Assembly: GCA_036279015.1 (NCBI GenBank)
Contig: DASUJY010000074.1
Coordinates: 62,001-126,000 of the forward strand
Length of the DNA stretch: 64,000 nt
Direction: 5' to 3'
Source of the DNA: DATEOR01 sp036279015
GTDB taxonomy: Bacteria > Actinomycetota > Thermoleophilia > Gaiellales > Gaiellaceae
Position 1 is the stretch's first letter; every line of letters begins with the position of its first letter. The position numbers were made by a program, and so were the translations under genes. Shown piece after piece: positions 15,753-24,100 of the stretch. The notes beneath the pieces were generated by a model. It searched no databases. It saw nothing but the letters and a program-made list of their open reading frames with translations, and had not been told where the DNA came from.

Positions 15753-16451
15753 TCAGGTTGGCTTGACTGGCTCTTCGGCCCTGGGCTCGTCGAGCAACCC
15801 GTGGAGCTGCGCCCAGCGGCTTGCTTCGGTCCTGTTGGTGACGTCGAGCTTTCGGTAGATGTTCGACAGGTGGAACTTGACCGTCTGCTCGCTCACCCAA
15901 AGCATGCGGGCGAGCTCGGCGTTCGAGTAGCCCTCGGCGACGAGCTTGAGGATCTCGGTCTCGCGCCGGGTGAACTTCCGGCTGGTCGTGGTATCCGTCT
16001 CGTCGGGTGACGCCGCCGCCTTGGGCGCTGCCTTGCCGACGGGATGGAAGAAGACCGAGTGCTCGAAGGCCTGGTGCACGGCGGCGACGACGTCCCCTGG
16101 ATGCGCCGTCTTGACGACGTAGGCGACCGCACCGGCTGCGAGCGCGCTTTCGGCCAGGCCGACGTCGTCGTGCTCCGAGAGCACGATCACCTTCATCTCC
16201 GGAACGACGTCGAGCGCCTGGCGGACGTGTTCGGACGCGTCGACCGGCTCTCCTCCGCCGAAGTCGGCGAGCAGGAGATCAGGGCGATGCGCCTCGAGCG
16301 CCTCTAGCGCTGAGGGGATGTTCGTCGTCTTCGCCGCGATGTCGATGTCGAGCGGTCGCAGAAGATCCTCGAGCGCGTCCAGCCACAATGGCTGCGTGTC
16401 GTGAACGACTGCGCGTCGCCTGTCGAGCTCATCCCTTGTCCCGGGCCGCAA
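15753..16451 (-). CDS. LuxR-family response regulator, paralog 2
   Basis: The 232-aa product has the same plan as its neighbour: receiver with LLLADFGGG at the phosphoacceptor strand and AYVVKTA for the Lys, then a helix-turn-helix with FTRRETEILKLVAEGYSNAE and SEQTVKFHLSNIYRKLDVTN. The start is TTG at 16451. The last 60 residues are almost identical to paralog 1, so both may bind the same site, while the receivers have diverged. The pair probably arose by tandem duplication. No cognate kinase is adjacent. Confidence 0.85.
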   Translation of the reverse strand: MRPGTRDELDRRRAVVHDTQPLWLDALEDLLRPLDIDIAAKTTNIPSALEALEAHRPDLLLADFGGGEPVDASEHVRQALDVVPEMKVIVLSEHDDVGLAESALAAGAVAYVVKTAHPGDVVAAVHQAFEHSVFFHPVGKAAPKAAASPDETDTTTSRKFTRRETEILKLVAEGYSNAELARMLWVSEQTVKFHLSNIYRKLDVTNRTEASRWAQLHGLLDEPRAEEPVKPT

Positions 16452-16597
16452 AGATGACCTGCCTTTCGAGAAAAAGGTCTCTTTGATACTAGGCGGGACC
16501 TGGGAAATCCCACCCTGCCCGGACGGCTAACCCTTACTCGCGTCAAGTCGAATTCGTCTTCGGGCTCCTAGCCCGTCCGCGAAGCGCCCCCGGCCGC

Positions 16598-17113
16598 TCA
16601 ACCAGGCCCGGAATCGACCCCGGCGAGCTCGCGAGCGCGAACGCGAGCCGGCACACCGGCGACCACGGCGCCCGCCTGGACGTCCGCCGTCACGACCGCT
16701 CCGGCCCCGACCATCGCGCGCGCTCCGATGCGGATGCCGCCCATGATCACCGCCCCAGTCCCGAGGCTCGCGCCGGGCTCGACAACCGTGGGCAGAAGCG
16801 TCCAGTCATCCGTCGTCTGGAGCGTCCCGTTCGCGACCGAGCGCGGGAACCGGTCGTTGATGAAGAGCACTCCGTGGCCGACGAACACCTCGTCGCCGAT
16901 CTCGACCCCCGAGCAGAGAAACGAGTGGCTCTGGATCTTGCAGAGGCGGCCGACCGTGACGCCGCTCTGGATCTCGACGAACGGACCGATGCGCGTGTCG
17001 TCGCCGATCTCGCAGCCGTAGAGGTTCGTGAAGGCCTGCACGACGACACGCTCTCCGAAGGAGACGTTCTGGAAGAGCCGGTACGGCGCGGAGTTGGCGG
17101 GCTGGTCAGCCAT
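16598..17113 (-). CDS. Hexapeptide-repeat acyltransferase, WlbB-like
   Basis: The 171-aa protein consists of left-handed beta-helix repeats (for example IGDDTRIGPFVEIQSGVTVG and IGARAMVGAGAVVTADV) interrupted by the loop GHGVLFINDRFPRSV. That loop resembles WlbB/WbpD-type UDP-amino-sugar N-acetyltransferases. Family enzymes acetylate the 3-amino group made by a DegT aminotransferase. The ATG at 17113 overlaps the end of exactly such an aminotransferase gene by 8 bp, which supports a joint role in making a diacetamido or related sugar nucleotide. Specificity is inferred. Confidence 0.82.
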   Translation of the reverse strand: MADQPANSAPYRLFQNVSFGERVVVQAFTNLYGCEIGDDTRIGPFVEIQSGVTVGRLCKIQSHSFLCSGVEIGDEVFVGHGVLFINDRFPRSVANGTLQTTDDWTLLPTVVEPGASLGTGAVIMGGIRIGARAMVGAGAVVTADVQAGAVVAGVPARVRARELAGVDSGPG

Positions 17114-18242
17114 CGAAGTGGGCGGCGACGGCGTCGGTGACGGTGACGAGCTGCTCTTCGGTGATGCCGGGGAACAGGGGGAGCGACACGAGCTCTCGGG
17201 CGAGCGCCTCGGCGACCGGGAAAGAGCCGGCCGGATAGCCGAGATGAGCGTAGGCCGGGGAGAGGTGCGGCGGGATTGGATAGTGGCGCCCCGTCTGCAC
17301 GCCCCGCGCGGCGAGCGAGGCGACGAGCCCGTCCGCGTCGTCGGTTCGGACGGCGAAGACATGCCAGACCGGGTCGCTGCCCTCGGCGACGGGCGGCAGG
17401 CCGAGATCCCCCACGCCGCCCAGCGCCTCGAGGTAGAACGCAGCGGCGGCTCGCCGCTCGGCGTTCCAGCCCTCCAGGTACGGCAGCTTGAGCGAGAGGA
17501 CGAGCGCCTGGAACGTGTCCAGCCTGGCCGTCCATCCCGGAACCTCGTGGACGTGCTTGCGCGCCTGGCCGTGCTCGCGCAGGGCCCGGAGCCGCGCTGC
17601 CAGCCGGCCGTCGTTCGTGACGAAGGCCCCGGCGTCTCCCATCGCGCCGAGGTTCTTGCCCGGGTAGAAGCTGAAGGCGGCCCCGAGATCCGCGAGCCCT
17701 GGGCGGACTCCATCCCGCGTCGCCCCGTGCGCCTGGCAGGCGTCCTCCAAGATCGCCGCTCCGGCGCGCCGCGCAAGGGCCTCGAGCGCAACCATGTCGG
17801 CGAGCTGGCCGTAGAGATGCACCGGAAGGAGGAGCCGCGCCTCGCCGGTGAGGGCTGCGGCCGTCGCCTCGACGTCCATGTTGTAGTCGCGTTCAGAGAC
17901 GTCGACCGGCACGGGGACGCCGCCGGCCTGCGTGACGGCCTCGAACGTGGCGACGAACGTGTTCGCCGGCACGAGGACGCGGTCGCCCGCCTCGAGACCG
18001 GCCGCGACGAGGCCGAGCCGTAGAGCGTCGAGGCCACTCGCCACGCCGACGCACTTCGCGGCGCCCGTGTAGTCGGCGAACGCGCGCTCGAACTCGTGCA
18101 CCGGCGGGCCGTTGACGAACGCGCCGGAGTCGATGACGGCGCCGAGCCCCGCGAGGACGGCCTCACGGAGGTCGCCGTGCACCGGGCCGAGATCGAGGAA
18201 GGGGACACGAGCCCGAGACCTGGCGTCGACCGAGACCGTCAT
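17106..18242 (-). CDS. DegT/DnrJ/EryC1/StrS aminotransferase (WlbC-like sugar aminotransferase)
   Basis: The 378-aa PLP enzyme has the sugar aminotransferase signature: FLDLGPVHGDLREAV at the N-terminus, CVGVASGLDALRLGLVAAGL for cofactor phosphate binding, LVPANTFVATFEAVTQAGG, the aromatic cluster EDACQAHGA, and FSFYPGKNLGAMGDAGA with the Schiff-base Lys. It transfers an amino group from glutamate to a keto-sugar nucleotide. The downstream acetyltransferase overlaps it by 8 bp. A matching sugar dehydrogenase (Gfo/Idh/MocA) lies at 42136, at the other end of the polysaccharide locus. Confidence 0.88.
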   Translation of the reverse strand: MTVSVDARSRARVPFLDLGPVHGDLREAVLAGLGAVIDSGAFVNGPPVHEFERAFADYTGAAKCVGVASGLDALRLGLVAAGLEAGDRVLVPANTFVATFEAVTQAGGVPVPVDVSERDYNMDVEATAAALTGEARLLLPVHLYGQLADMVALEALARRAGAAILEDACQAHGATRDGVRPGLADLGAAFSFYPGKNLGAMGDAGAFVTNDGRLAARLRALREHGQARKHVHEVPGWTARLDTFQALVLSLKLPYLEGWNAERRAAAAFYLEALGGVGDLGLPPVAEGSDPVWHVFAVRTDDADGLVASLAARGVQTGRHYPIPPHLSPAYAHLGYPAGSFPVAEALARELVSLPLFPGITEEQLVTVTDAVAAHFDG

Positions 18243-18325
18243 GTCGCCTCGACGCTAGCGCCCTCGCCCGGGCGGCGAAACGAAGCGTCCGTATAGGTTG
18301 CGGAGGGCCGCGCGGCGATGCCCCC

Positions 18326-19039
18326 ATGCCGCCCCGAAATCCTCGCCGATCGGCCAGTGGGAGCCGTCGCGAGGCGCGTGCAACGCTGCCGGGAGTGAAC
18401 CGGGCCCACGTCTTCCCCGCGACCGGAACCGCCCGTCTGGTGGCCACGGCCACGGCGCTCGCGGCGCTCGCCGCCGCCGCCCAGGCGGCGGCACAGCTCG
18501 TCGACTACTGGGCCTTCGGCCTCCGCTACGCGGCGCTCGACGGCAACTCGAGCGCCAATGCGTTCGGCTGGCTCAGCGCGGCGATGATGGCGGTCGCAGT
18601 GGTCGCCTTCGCGGCGGCTGCCCTCGACGACCGAGACAAGCGGGCTTCGTGGGGCCTGGCGGCCATCTTCCTCTTCCTCTTCGTCGACAACAGGCTCGAC
18701 CTGCACGAGCTGGTCGCCAACGGGAAGCTTCTCTTCACACCCCTGCTGGCAGCGCTGTTCCTGCTCGTCCGGCATGTATCGGCGCGAGCCCCCGGGCCTG
18801 CAGCCTGGCTCCTGAAAGCCGGGCTGGCGTGTCTCGTCGTCTCGTTCACAGCGCACATCTTCGGCCCGACGATCCTCTCGTGGGCCGGTTGGGGGGAACA
18901 GACGTGGCAGGATCAGACGAAGGTGGCGATCAAGGAATCCGCCGAGGTGGCGGGCTGGATCCTCATCTCGTCGGGCGCACTCGCTCGCCTTCGGACGCAT
19001 CGTCACAGAGGTCCCGGAAACGTCCCTCAGGCCGCGTAG
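18326..19039 (+). CDS. Multi-pass membrane protein of unknown function
   Basis: The frame gives up to 237 residues with about five or six membrane helices (for example LVATATALAALAAAAQAAAQ, LAAIFLFLFVDNRLDLHELV and LLAALFLLV). The polar segment LFVDNRLDLHE between helices contains Asp, Arg and His residues that could be catalytic or metal-binding. The ATG at 18326 is used here, but GTG 18395 is equally possible, because the first 23 residues are Arg-rich. It is divergent from the aminotransferase, and its 3' end overlaps the convergent FemAB-like gene by 13 bp. Family not recognised. Confidence 0.65.
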   Translation: MPPRNPRRSASGSRREARATLPGVNRAHVFPATGTARLVATATALAALAAAAQAAAQLVDYWAFGLRYAALDGNSSANAFGWLSAAMMAVAVVAFAAAALDDRDKRASWGLAAIFLFLFVDNRLDLHELVANGKLLFTPLLAALFLLVRHVSARAPGPAAWLLKAGLACLVVSFTAHIFGPTILSWAGWGEQTWQDQTKVAIKESAEVAGWILISSGALARLRTHRHRGPGNVPQAA

Positions 19040-20046
19040 CGGTAGAGGAGCGCGCCGGTCGCGCGGCAGACGAACGCAGGCGAGTGCCGGATGACCCCGC
19101 GCATGAGCTGCGCCGCACGGCCTCTGCCCTCCCCGGGCGGGCGCTCGGCGAACGTCATGTACTCGAGGGGCTCCTCGGTCGTGCCCCAGCCCGACTTGAA
19201 GCTCCGCAGGCCGACGTCGCCAAGGTCGGTGCGGCCGAAGTCGAGCTCGGCGTAGCCGGATTCGCAGGCGCGCTGGATGGCCGTCCAGAACAGGAGGTGG
19301 TTCGGCCGCAGCTGCCAGGCTGCCTGGTTGGAGGCACCGTATTTGTAGGTGACCGACGTCGTGCCGTTCAGGAAGACGGCGGCGGCAACCGGTTCCTTGC
19401 CCGCGTGGGCGAGCAGCACGTAGCCGTGGCCCGGCTCGATGAGCCGGCGCCAGAAGAGCTTGAAGAACCGTCGCGACTGGACGGGCACGCCGAGCCGGCG
19501 GCGCGTGGCGACGTGCAGCCCGTAGAAGGTCTTCGTCAGATCTTCTTCCCGCTCGCCGACGCGCACCTCGATGCGCTCGCGCTCCGCGCGGCGGATGTTT
19601 CTCTGCACCTGCGACCTGTGGAAGCTCGCGAACAGGGCATCGGGGTCGCCGCAGAGATCGAGCCGGTGGAGAACGGCGTCGCGGCGCCGGTGCGCGCCCG
19701 AGTGGGCGAGCGCCGCACGGACCTCGAGCGAGGGAATCCCGGCCTCCCTGCGCGTCGTGTCCAGGGCGGCGGCGAACTCGAGCCCGTCCGCGCCGCGGTC
19801 ATGCAGCGGAGGAAGCTCGTCCGTGAAGGGCAGCGAAACCCATCGGCGCCGCCCGAACGGCGAGCGGACCTCGATGACAGGGATTCCCGCGCAGATCGAG
19901 CCGCGTGCGTTCAGCATCGCGAAGACGAACGGTCGAAAGCCGTAGACCTCGCTGATGAGGCCTGCCCAGGCCGGATGATGGAAGGCGAGCGCGTCCACGT
20001 GCCGCGCCACGAAGGCCTCCCACCGCGCGTCGTCGAGCTCGAGCAT
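19027..20046 (-). CDS. FemAB-like GNAT aminoacyl/acyl transferase
   Basis: The 339-aa protein is a FemAB/BioF2-type double GNAT. It starts LDDARWEAFVARHVDALAFH, has the RSQVQRNIRRAER helix typical of the group, and contains VLLAHAGKEPVAAAVFLNG, YKYGASNQAAWQLRPNHLLF and ELDFGRTDLGDVGLRSFKSG. Members in exosortase-linked loci are annotated as FemAB proteins of XrtA systems; others add amino acids to peptidoglycan. The ATG at 20046 was chosen over upstream starts, placing the gene 34 bp after the ATP-grasp gene. Confidence 0.82.
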   Translation of the reverse strand: MLELDDARWEAFVARHVDALAFHHPAWAGLISEVYGFRPFVFAMLNARGSICAGIPVIEVRSPFGRRRWVSLPFTDELPPLHDRGADGLEFAAALDTTRREAGIPSLEVRAALAHSGAHRRRDAVLHRLDLCGDPDALFASFHRSQVQRNIRRAERERIEVRVGEREEDLTKTFYGLHVATRRRLGVPVQSRRFFKLFWRRLIEPGHGYVLLAHAGKEPVAAAVFLNGTTSVTYKYGASNQAAWQLRPNHLLFWTAIQRACESGYAELDFGRTDLGDVGLRSFKSGWGTTEEPLEYMTFAERPPGEGRGRAAQLMRGVIRHSPAFVCRATGALLYRYAA

Positions 20047-20080
20047 CGCCACCCGCGAGGACGAGCGCGTCGACCTCCCG

Positions 20081-21313
20081 TTAGACAGGACTTCCACGAG
20101 CCACTCTTCGAACGAGCATGCGAGCGAGCAATGGAAGCTCGAGCAATCCGGGAACAGGGTCGTCACGGGCGAAGATCGCGCCCTCGACGCCCCCGAGCAG
20201 GGTGCGGGCGTACGCTCGCGCCGCGAGCCTTCCGGCCGCGATCTCCTTCAGCGAGGTCGGGACGTCCGTGCTCAGCCGCACCCAGCGCTCGCCGGGCCTA
20301 CCCCTGGCGAACTCGACGCCCAGCCCGTTCGCGTGCCTCCACGCGAGATATGAGAAGTCGACGCCTGCCGCGGCGCCGAGCGTGTGCCAGCCCCAGGCGC
20401 GGGGGTTGACGTCGAGGATGAGGAAGCGTCCGGTCTCCGCGTGGCGCTTGAATTCGACCTCCACGAGCCCGTCGAACCGCATCTCGGCGAGGAGGCTCCG
20501 CGCAGGAGCGGCGATCTCGGGCGCGCTGCAGGACTCGACGAACGTGCTCGCGCGGCCGAAGTCGGGAGGGTACTGCCTGGTCCTCCGCGCGACGATCTCG
20601 GCGAGCGGCCGGCCCTCTGCGCAGAGCGCCGCGTAGGAGAACTGGTCTTTGCCGTCCCCGGGGACGAGCTCCTGGACGACGAGGTCGTCCGCCGGGACGA
20701 GCTCGCACGCCTCCGCATATCTCACCGCGAGCTCGCGCGCCGAATCAACCCGCCAGGCCTTCGCAGCCGTGAGGCGGTTGAAGGTGGGCTTGACCGTCGG
20801 CTTCAGGATCGCCGGGAACCGGACGTCGAGCGAGGCGACGCCGCCGTGCTCGGCCGGATACCACGTTCGCGGCGCGCCGAGCTCCAGCGAGCTCGCCAGC
20901 CGATACGTGAGCCGCTTGTCGTAGGCCCAGCGGAAGACGGCCCAGGGCGGCGTCGTGAGCACGAAACACTGCGACAGGAGCGCATGGTGCCGCGCGACCA
21001 GGGCCGCGGTCTCGTCTCCACTCGGGAAGATCGTCCAGCCCGCGAGCTCGCCGTGGCCGAGCTCGAGGAGGAATGCGACCTGCTGCTCGGCGCCCGCCTC
21101 CGGGAGAGGCCGACTTCGCCGCACGTAGCGAGAGCGGGCCGCGAGAACGTCGTCGCCGTGCGTGAGGACCTCGACGGGGATCCCGCGGCGGCCGAGGCTC
21201 CGGGCGATGCCGAGCGCGCGGTACTCGGCGCCGATGACGAGCGCGCCCTGCCCCTGCGGCCGTGCCGAAGGCCGCCCGCTGCGCGGGGCCGCAGTGTACG
21301 GATGGGCCGACAC
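20081..21313 (-). CDS. ATP-grasp family ligase
   Basis: The 410-aa product opens ALVIGAEYRALGIARSLGRR, a Rossmann-like pre-ATP-grasp domain. It continues with PAILKPTVKPTFNRLTAAKA (nucleotide-binding Lys), DLVVQELVPGDGKDQFSYAA (adenine-binding hinge) and GLVEVEFKRHAETGRFLILD followed by NPRAWG, the Mg-ligand Glu and Asn of the active site. Such enzymes ligate a carboxylate to an amine through an acyl phosphate. GTG 21313 begins 5 bp after the flavin monooxygenase stop. Together with the FemAB protein downstream it may decorate a sugar with an amino acid; this is inference. Confidence 0.82.
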   Translation of the reverse strand: MSAHPYTAAPRSGRPSARPQGQGALVIGAEYRALGIARSLGRRGIPVEVLTHGDDVLAARSRYVRRSRPLPEAGAEQQVAFLLELGHGELAGWTIFPSGDETAALVARHHALLSQCFVLTTPPWAVFRWAYDKRLTYRLASSLELGAPRTWYPAEHGGVASLDVRFPAILKPTVKPTFNRLTAAKAWRVDSARELAVRYAEACELVPADDLVVQELVPGDGKDQFSYAALCAEGRPLAEIVARRTRQYPPDFGRASTFVESCSAPEIAAPARSLLAEMRFDGLVEVEFKRHAETGRFLILDVNPRAWGWHTLGAAAGVDFSYLAWRHANGLGVEFARGRPGERWVRLSTDVPTSLKEIAAGRLAARAYARTLLGGVEGAIFARDDPVPGLLELPLLARMLVRRVARGSPV

Positions 21314-21318
21314 CCCCG

Positions 21319-22512
21319 CTATCCCCTGCCGGCGCGGCGGCCGAGAATCCCCCGTGCGAGGACCGGCCCTGCAAACTCCGTCCCGGCGACGAACCGCATG
21401 AGCGGCCCGTAGCTCCACGCGGACGTTGCGCCGACGAAGTGGAGCCCAGTGACGCTCGACTCGAACTTCGTCGAGAGACGGGGGAATCCGCCGACACGAG
21501 CGATGCGCTCGAGCAGCGCGCCTGCGAGGAAGGGGTAGCGGGCGATGTCGACCCGGTAGCCCGTGGCGAGGAGGGCGTGATCGATCTGCCGGCGCGATCC
21601 GTCGTCGAGCGAGAGCTCGACCGAATTGTCGCGCGCGGCGGCCGACACGACCGCCCGGCCGATGGAGATGGGGACGCCGGCAAGGCGGTCCACGAGCCAC
21701 GAAGCGCCCGCCGGCCGAAGCGAGCGAACGGACATCTTGTCCTGGAGGCCGCGGGGAAAGCGTCGGTACAGCCCGGGGGCGGAAACGAGGCGGCTGACCC
21801 CAACCGGCCCGACTTCGGCCGGCGCGAAGAGAAGCTTCGTGAGCGGCCCGAGCCGGTGGAGGCGCGGAACGCGGCGCAGGTAGTAGATCCGGGGAGCGCG
21901 GACGAGGACTTCGACCTCCGCGCCGGCTTCGTGAAGGAGCGCCGCCGACTCGAGGGCGCTCTGGCCGCCACCGATCACCGCGACTCGCTTGCCGGCAAAA
22001 GGCGTCAGCTCGCGATGAACCGAGGCGTGGGAAGCGAGCTCCGAAGGCAGGTGCTCGAACTCCGGCGGAACGTGGGCGAAAGGCCCGATACCCGCTGCGA
22101 CGACCACACGCCGGGCCCGCACCGCCTCCCCGTCCTCGAGCTCGAGGGTGAAGCCGTTGCCGTTGTCGATCCGCGAGACGAACCGCGAATCGAGGTGCGA
22201 GACGACCTCTCCCCGGAACCAGCGCCCGTAGCTGACGAATTGGCCCAGGGGCACCGGCTTCGGGACCCGCCCGCCGTTCGCGCTTCCGTATGCGTCGAGG
22301 GTCAGCGACCGCTCGGGGTCCGCGATGTTCGAGGCCACGTACGGCGAACGGAGCAGCATCCCGACCGGCATCTGCCGCTCCCAGAAGTCCATCGGCCGGC
22401 CGAAGACCCGCACGTCGAGGCCCTTCCCCTTGTGGAGGTGAGCCGCTGCCGCGAGCCCGTAGGGGCCTGCCCCAACGATCGCGACGTCGCAGTCCTCGGA
22501 GTGCCTCGTCAT
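21319..22512 (-). CDS. FAD/NAD(P)-dependent monooxygenase-like flavoprotein
   Basis: The 397-aa protein has an FAD Rossmann site (CDVAIVGAGPYGLAAAAHL), a second dinucleotide site for NAD(P) (RVAVIGGGQSALESAALLHE) and the ATGY motif (HALLATGYRVDIARYPFL) of class B flavin monooxygenases. Lysine/ornithine N-hydroxylases and related oxygenases share this plan. The ATG at 22512 is preferred; an upstream ATG at 22530 is possible. It heads the unit monooxygenase, ATP-grasp, FemAB, with 5-bp and 34-bp gaps, which suggests a short modification pathway within the polysaccharide locus. The substrate is unknown. Confidence 0.82.
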   Translation of the reverse strand: MTRHSEDCDVAIVGAGPYGLAAAAHLHKGKGLDVRVFGRPMDFWERQMPVGMLLRSPYVASNIADPERSLTLDAYGSANGGRVPKPVPLGQFVSYGRWFRGEVVSHLDSRFVSRIDNGNGFTLELEDGEAVRARRVVVAAGIGPFAHVPPEFEHLPSELASHASVHRELTPFAGKRVAVIGGGQSALESAALLHEAGAEVEVLVRAPRIYYLRRVPRLHRLGPLTKLLFAPAEVGPVGVSRLVSAPGLYRRFPRGLQDKMSVRSLRPAGASWLVDRLAGVPISIGRAVVSAAARDNSVELSLDDGSRRQIDHALLATGYRVDIARYPFLAGALLERIARVGGFPRLSTKFESSVTGLHFVGATSAWSYGPLMRFVAGTEFAGPVLARGILGRRAGRG

Positions 22513-22732
22513 CGCGGAGCAGCGTGGCATGGAAGTGCGGGCCCTCCAACTCCACAAAGGGATAGAAGGCGGTTGGGAATTGTCCCCCGCTCGAAGAGGC
22601 AGGGTCGAGGACCGGGGCAATGCGACCGCGTTCCGCCGGATCACGATTTCGGGGGATTCCGGCCCCCCTGGCGTCCGGGACCATGAGGAGGATTCGCGCA
22701 CGCGCGAGCTCCGAACAGCACAAGCCGCCGCC

Positions 22733-24085
22733 ATGATCTCCCGTCGACCGCGCCGCGCGACGAGCGCCGCGCTCGCTCTCCTCGCCGCCCTTCTCGGCCT
22801 CGCCTTCGCGCCTCGAAGCGCCGCGGCGGCTCCCGTCAACCTCGAGCGGCCAAGCATTTCGGGGAGCCCCGTCGTCGGCAAGCGGCTGCGCGCAGCCCAC
22901 GGTGACTGGTCGGGAAGCCCGACGCGCTTTGCCTACGGATGGCAGCGGTGCGACAAGTCCGGGGGCAGCTGCCGCCGGATCGCCGGTGCGAGCTCGTCCA
23001 GGTACCGGCTCAAGTGGGCCGACCGGGGCCACACGATTCGGGTCCGTGTCAAGGCCTGGAAGGGCTCAGCCTCGCGAGCCGCGCGCTCGGCTCCGACCGA
23101 TCCTGTCCGTGCGCCGGCGCTACGGCCGCTGCACGTGTCAGGCAAGCGCCTCCTCGACTCGAAGGGGAAGGTCGTCCACCTGCACGGCGTCAACCGCTCC
23201 GGGCTCGAGTACGCGTGCATCCAGGGCTGGGGGATCTTCGACGGCCCGAGCAGCGCGGCATCGGTGAAGGCGATCCGCTCCTGGAACGCGAACATCGTCC
23301 ACCTCGGCCTGAACGAGGACTGCATCCTCGGTATCAACGGCGTGCCGGGCGCGTATGCGGGCGAGAACTACATGGACGCCGTCGTCGCGTACGTCAACCG
23401 CCTGCACAGGTACGGCCTCTACGCCGAGGTCTCGCTGATGTGGGCCGCGCCCGGAACCCAGGAGGCCCAGGGTCACCCGCCCATCCTCGACGCCGACCAC
23501 GCGGGCGAGGCCCTGACCGCGATCGCAAAGGCGTTCAAGGGCGACCCGAGGACGATCATCGGCCTGCAGTCGGAGCCGCACGAGATCGGCTGGAACTGCT
23601 GGCGCAACGGCGGGTCGGCGTGCTCGGTCGGCTACGAGGCGCTCGGCATGCAGGGTGCCCTGAACGCCGTGCGGGCGACCGAGGCGAAGAATCCCGTCGC
23701 CGTCCCGGGGATCGACTGGGCGAACAACCTCTCCGGCTGGCTCGACCACAAGCCGAACGATCCGGTGAAGCAGCTGATCGCGGAAGTCCACGTCTACGGC
23801 AGGAACACCTGCTCGACGACCTCCTGCTTCAACTCCACGATCGCCCCGGTCGCTGCCGAGGTCCCGGTCGTCTTCGGTGAGACCGGGGAGACGTACGACG
23901 ACTCGTCCTGCGGATCGGCGAACATCTCGACCTTCATGAACTGGGCGGACGCTCACGGCGTCGGCTACGAGGCCTGGGTCTGGAACACGTGGGGGACGTG
24001 CGGCTCGCTCATCGAGCGCTACGACGGCACGCCGGCAAACGCATACGGAAGCTGGGTCAAGCAGCACCTGAAGTCGCTCCGGTAG
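22733..24085 (+). CDS. Secreted GH5-family glycoside hydrolase with N-terminal Ig-like domain
   Basis: The 450-aa precursor has a signal peptide (RRATSAALALLAALLGLAF then AAAAP), a small beta-sandwich domain (about residues 38-130) and a GH5 TIM barrel from LHVSGKRLLDSKGKVVHLHG. Glu281 in QSEPHEIG is the candidate acid/base and Glu383 in VFGETGE the candidate nucleophile. Cysteine-rich loops suggest disulfides outside the cell. The catalytic domain is closely related to that of the lipoprotein at 27950. A role in trimming or remodelling the exopolysaccharide made by this locus is inferred. The substrate is unknown. Confidence 0.85.
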   Translation: MISRRPRRATSAALALLAALLGLAFAPRSAAAAPVNLERPSISGSPVVGKRLRAAHGDWSGSPTRFAYGWQRCDKSGGSCRRIAGASSSRYRLKWADRGHTIRVRVKAWKGSASRAARSAPTDPVRAPALRPLHVSGKRLLDSKGKVVHLHGVNRSGLEYACIQGWGIFDGPSSAASVKAIRSWNANIVHLGLNEDCILGINGVPGAYAGENYMDAVVAYVNRLHRYGLYAEVSLMWAAPGTQEAQGHPPILDADHAGEALTAIAKAFKGDPRTIIGLQSEPHEIGWNCWRNGGSACSVGYEALGMQGALNAVRATEAKNPVAVPGIDWANNLSGWLDHKPNDPVKQLIAEVHVYGRNTCSTTSCFNSTIAPVAAEVPVVFGETGETYDDSSCGSANISTFMNWADAHGVGYEAWVWNTWGTCGSLIERYDGTPANAYGSWVKQHLKSLR

Positions 24086-24100
24086 GCGGGCGCCGGGCCG

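Noticed and set aside
18326..19039. Exosortase identity for the multi-pass membrane protein
   Set aside because: The protein lacks the Cys-Arg-His catalytic arrangement and the eight-helix plan of exosortases.
21314..23032. Extension of the ATP-grasp gene upstream to give a 983-aa fusion
   Set aside because: The added part is antisense or out of frame to the flavin monooxygenase and GH5 genes and shows shadow composition; GTG 21313 fits the family length.
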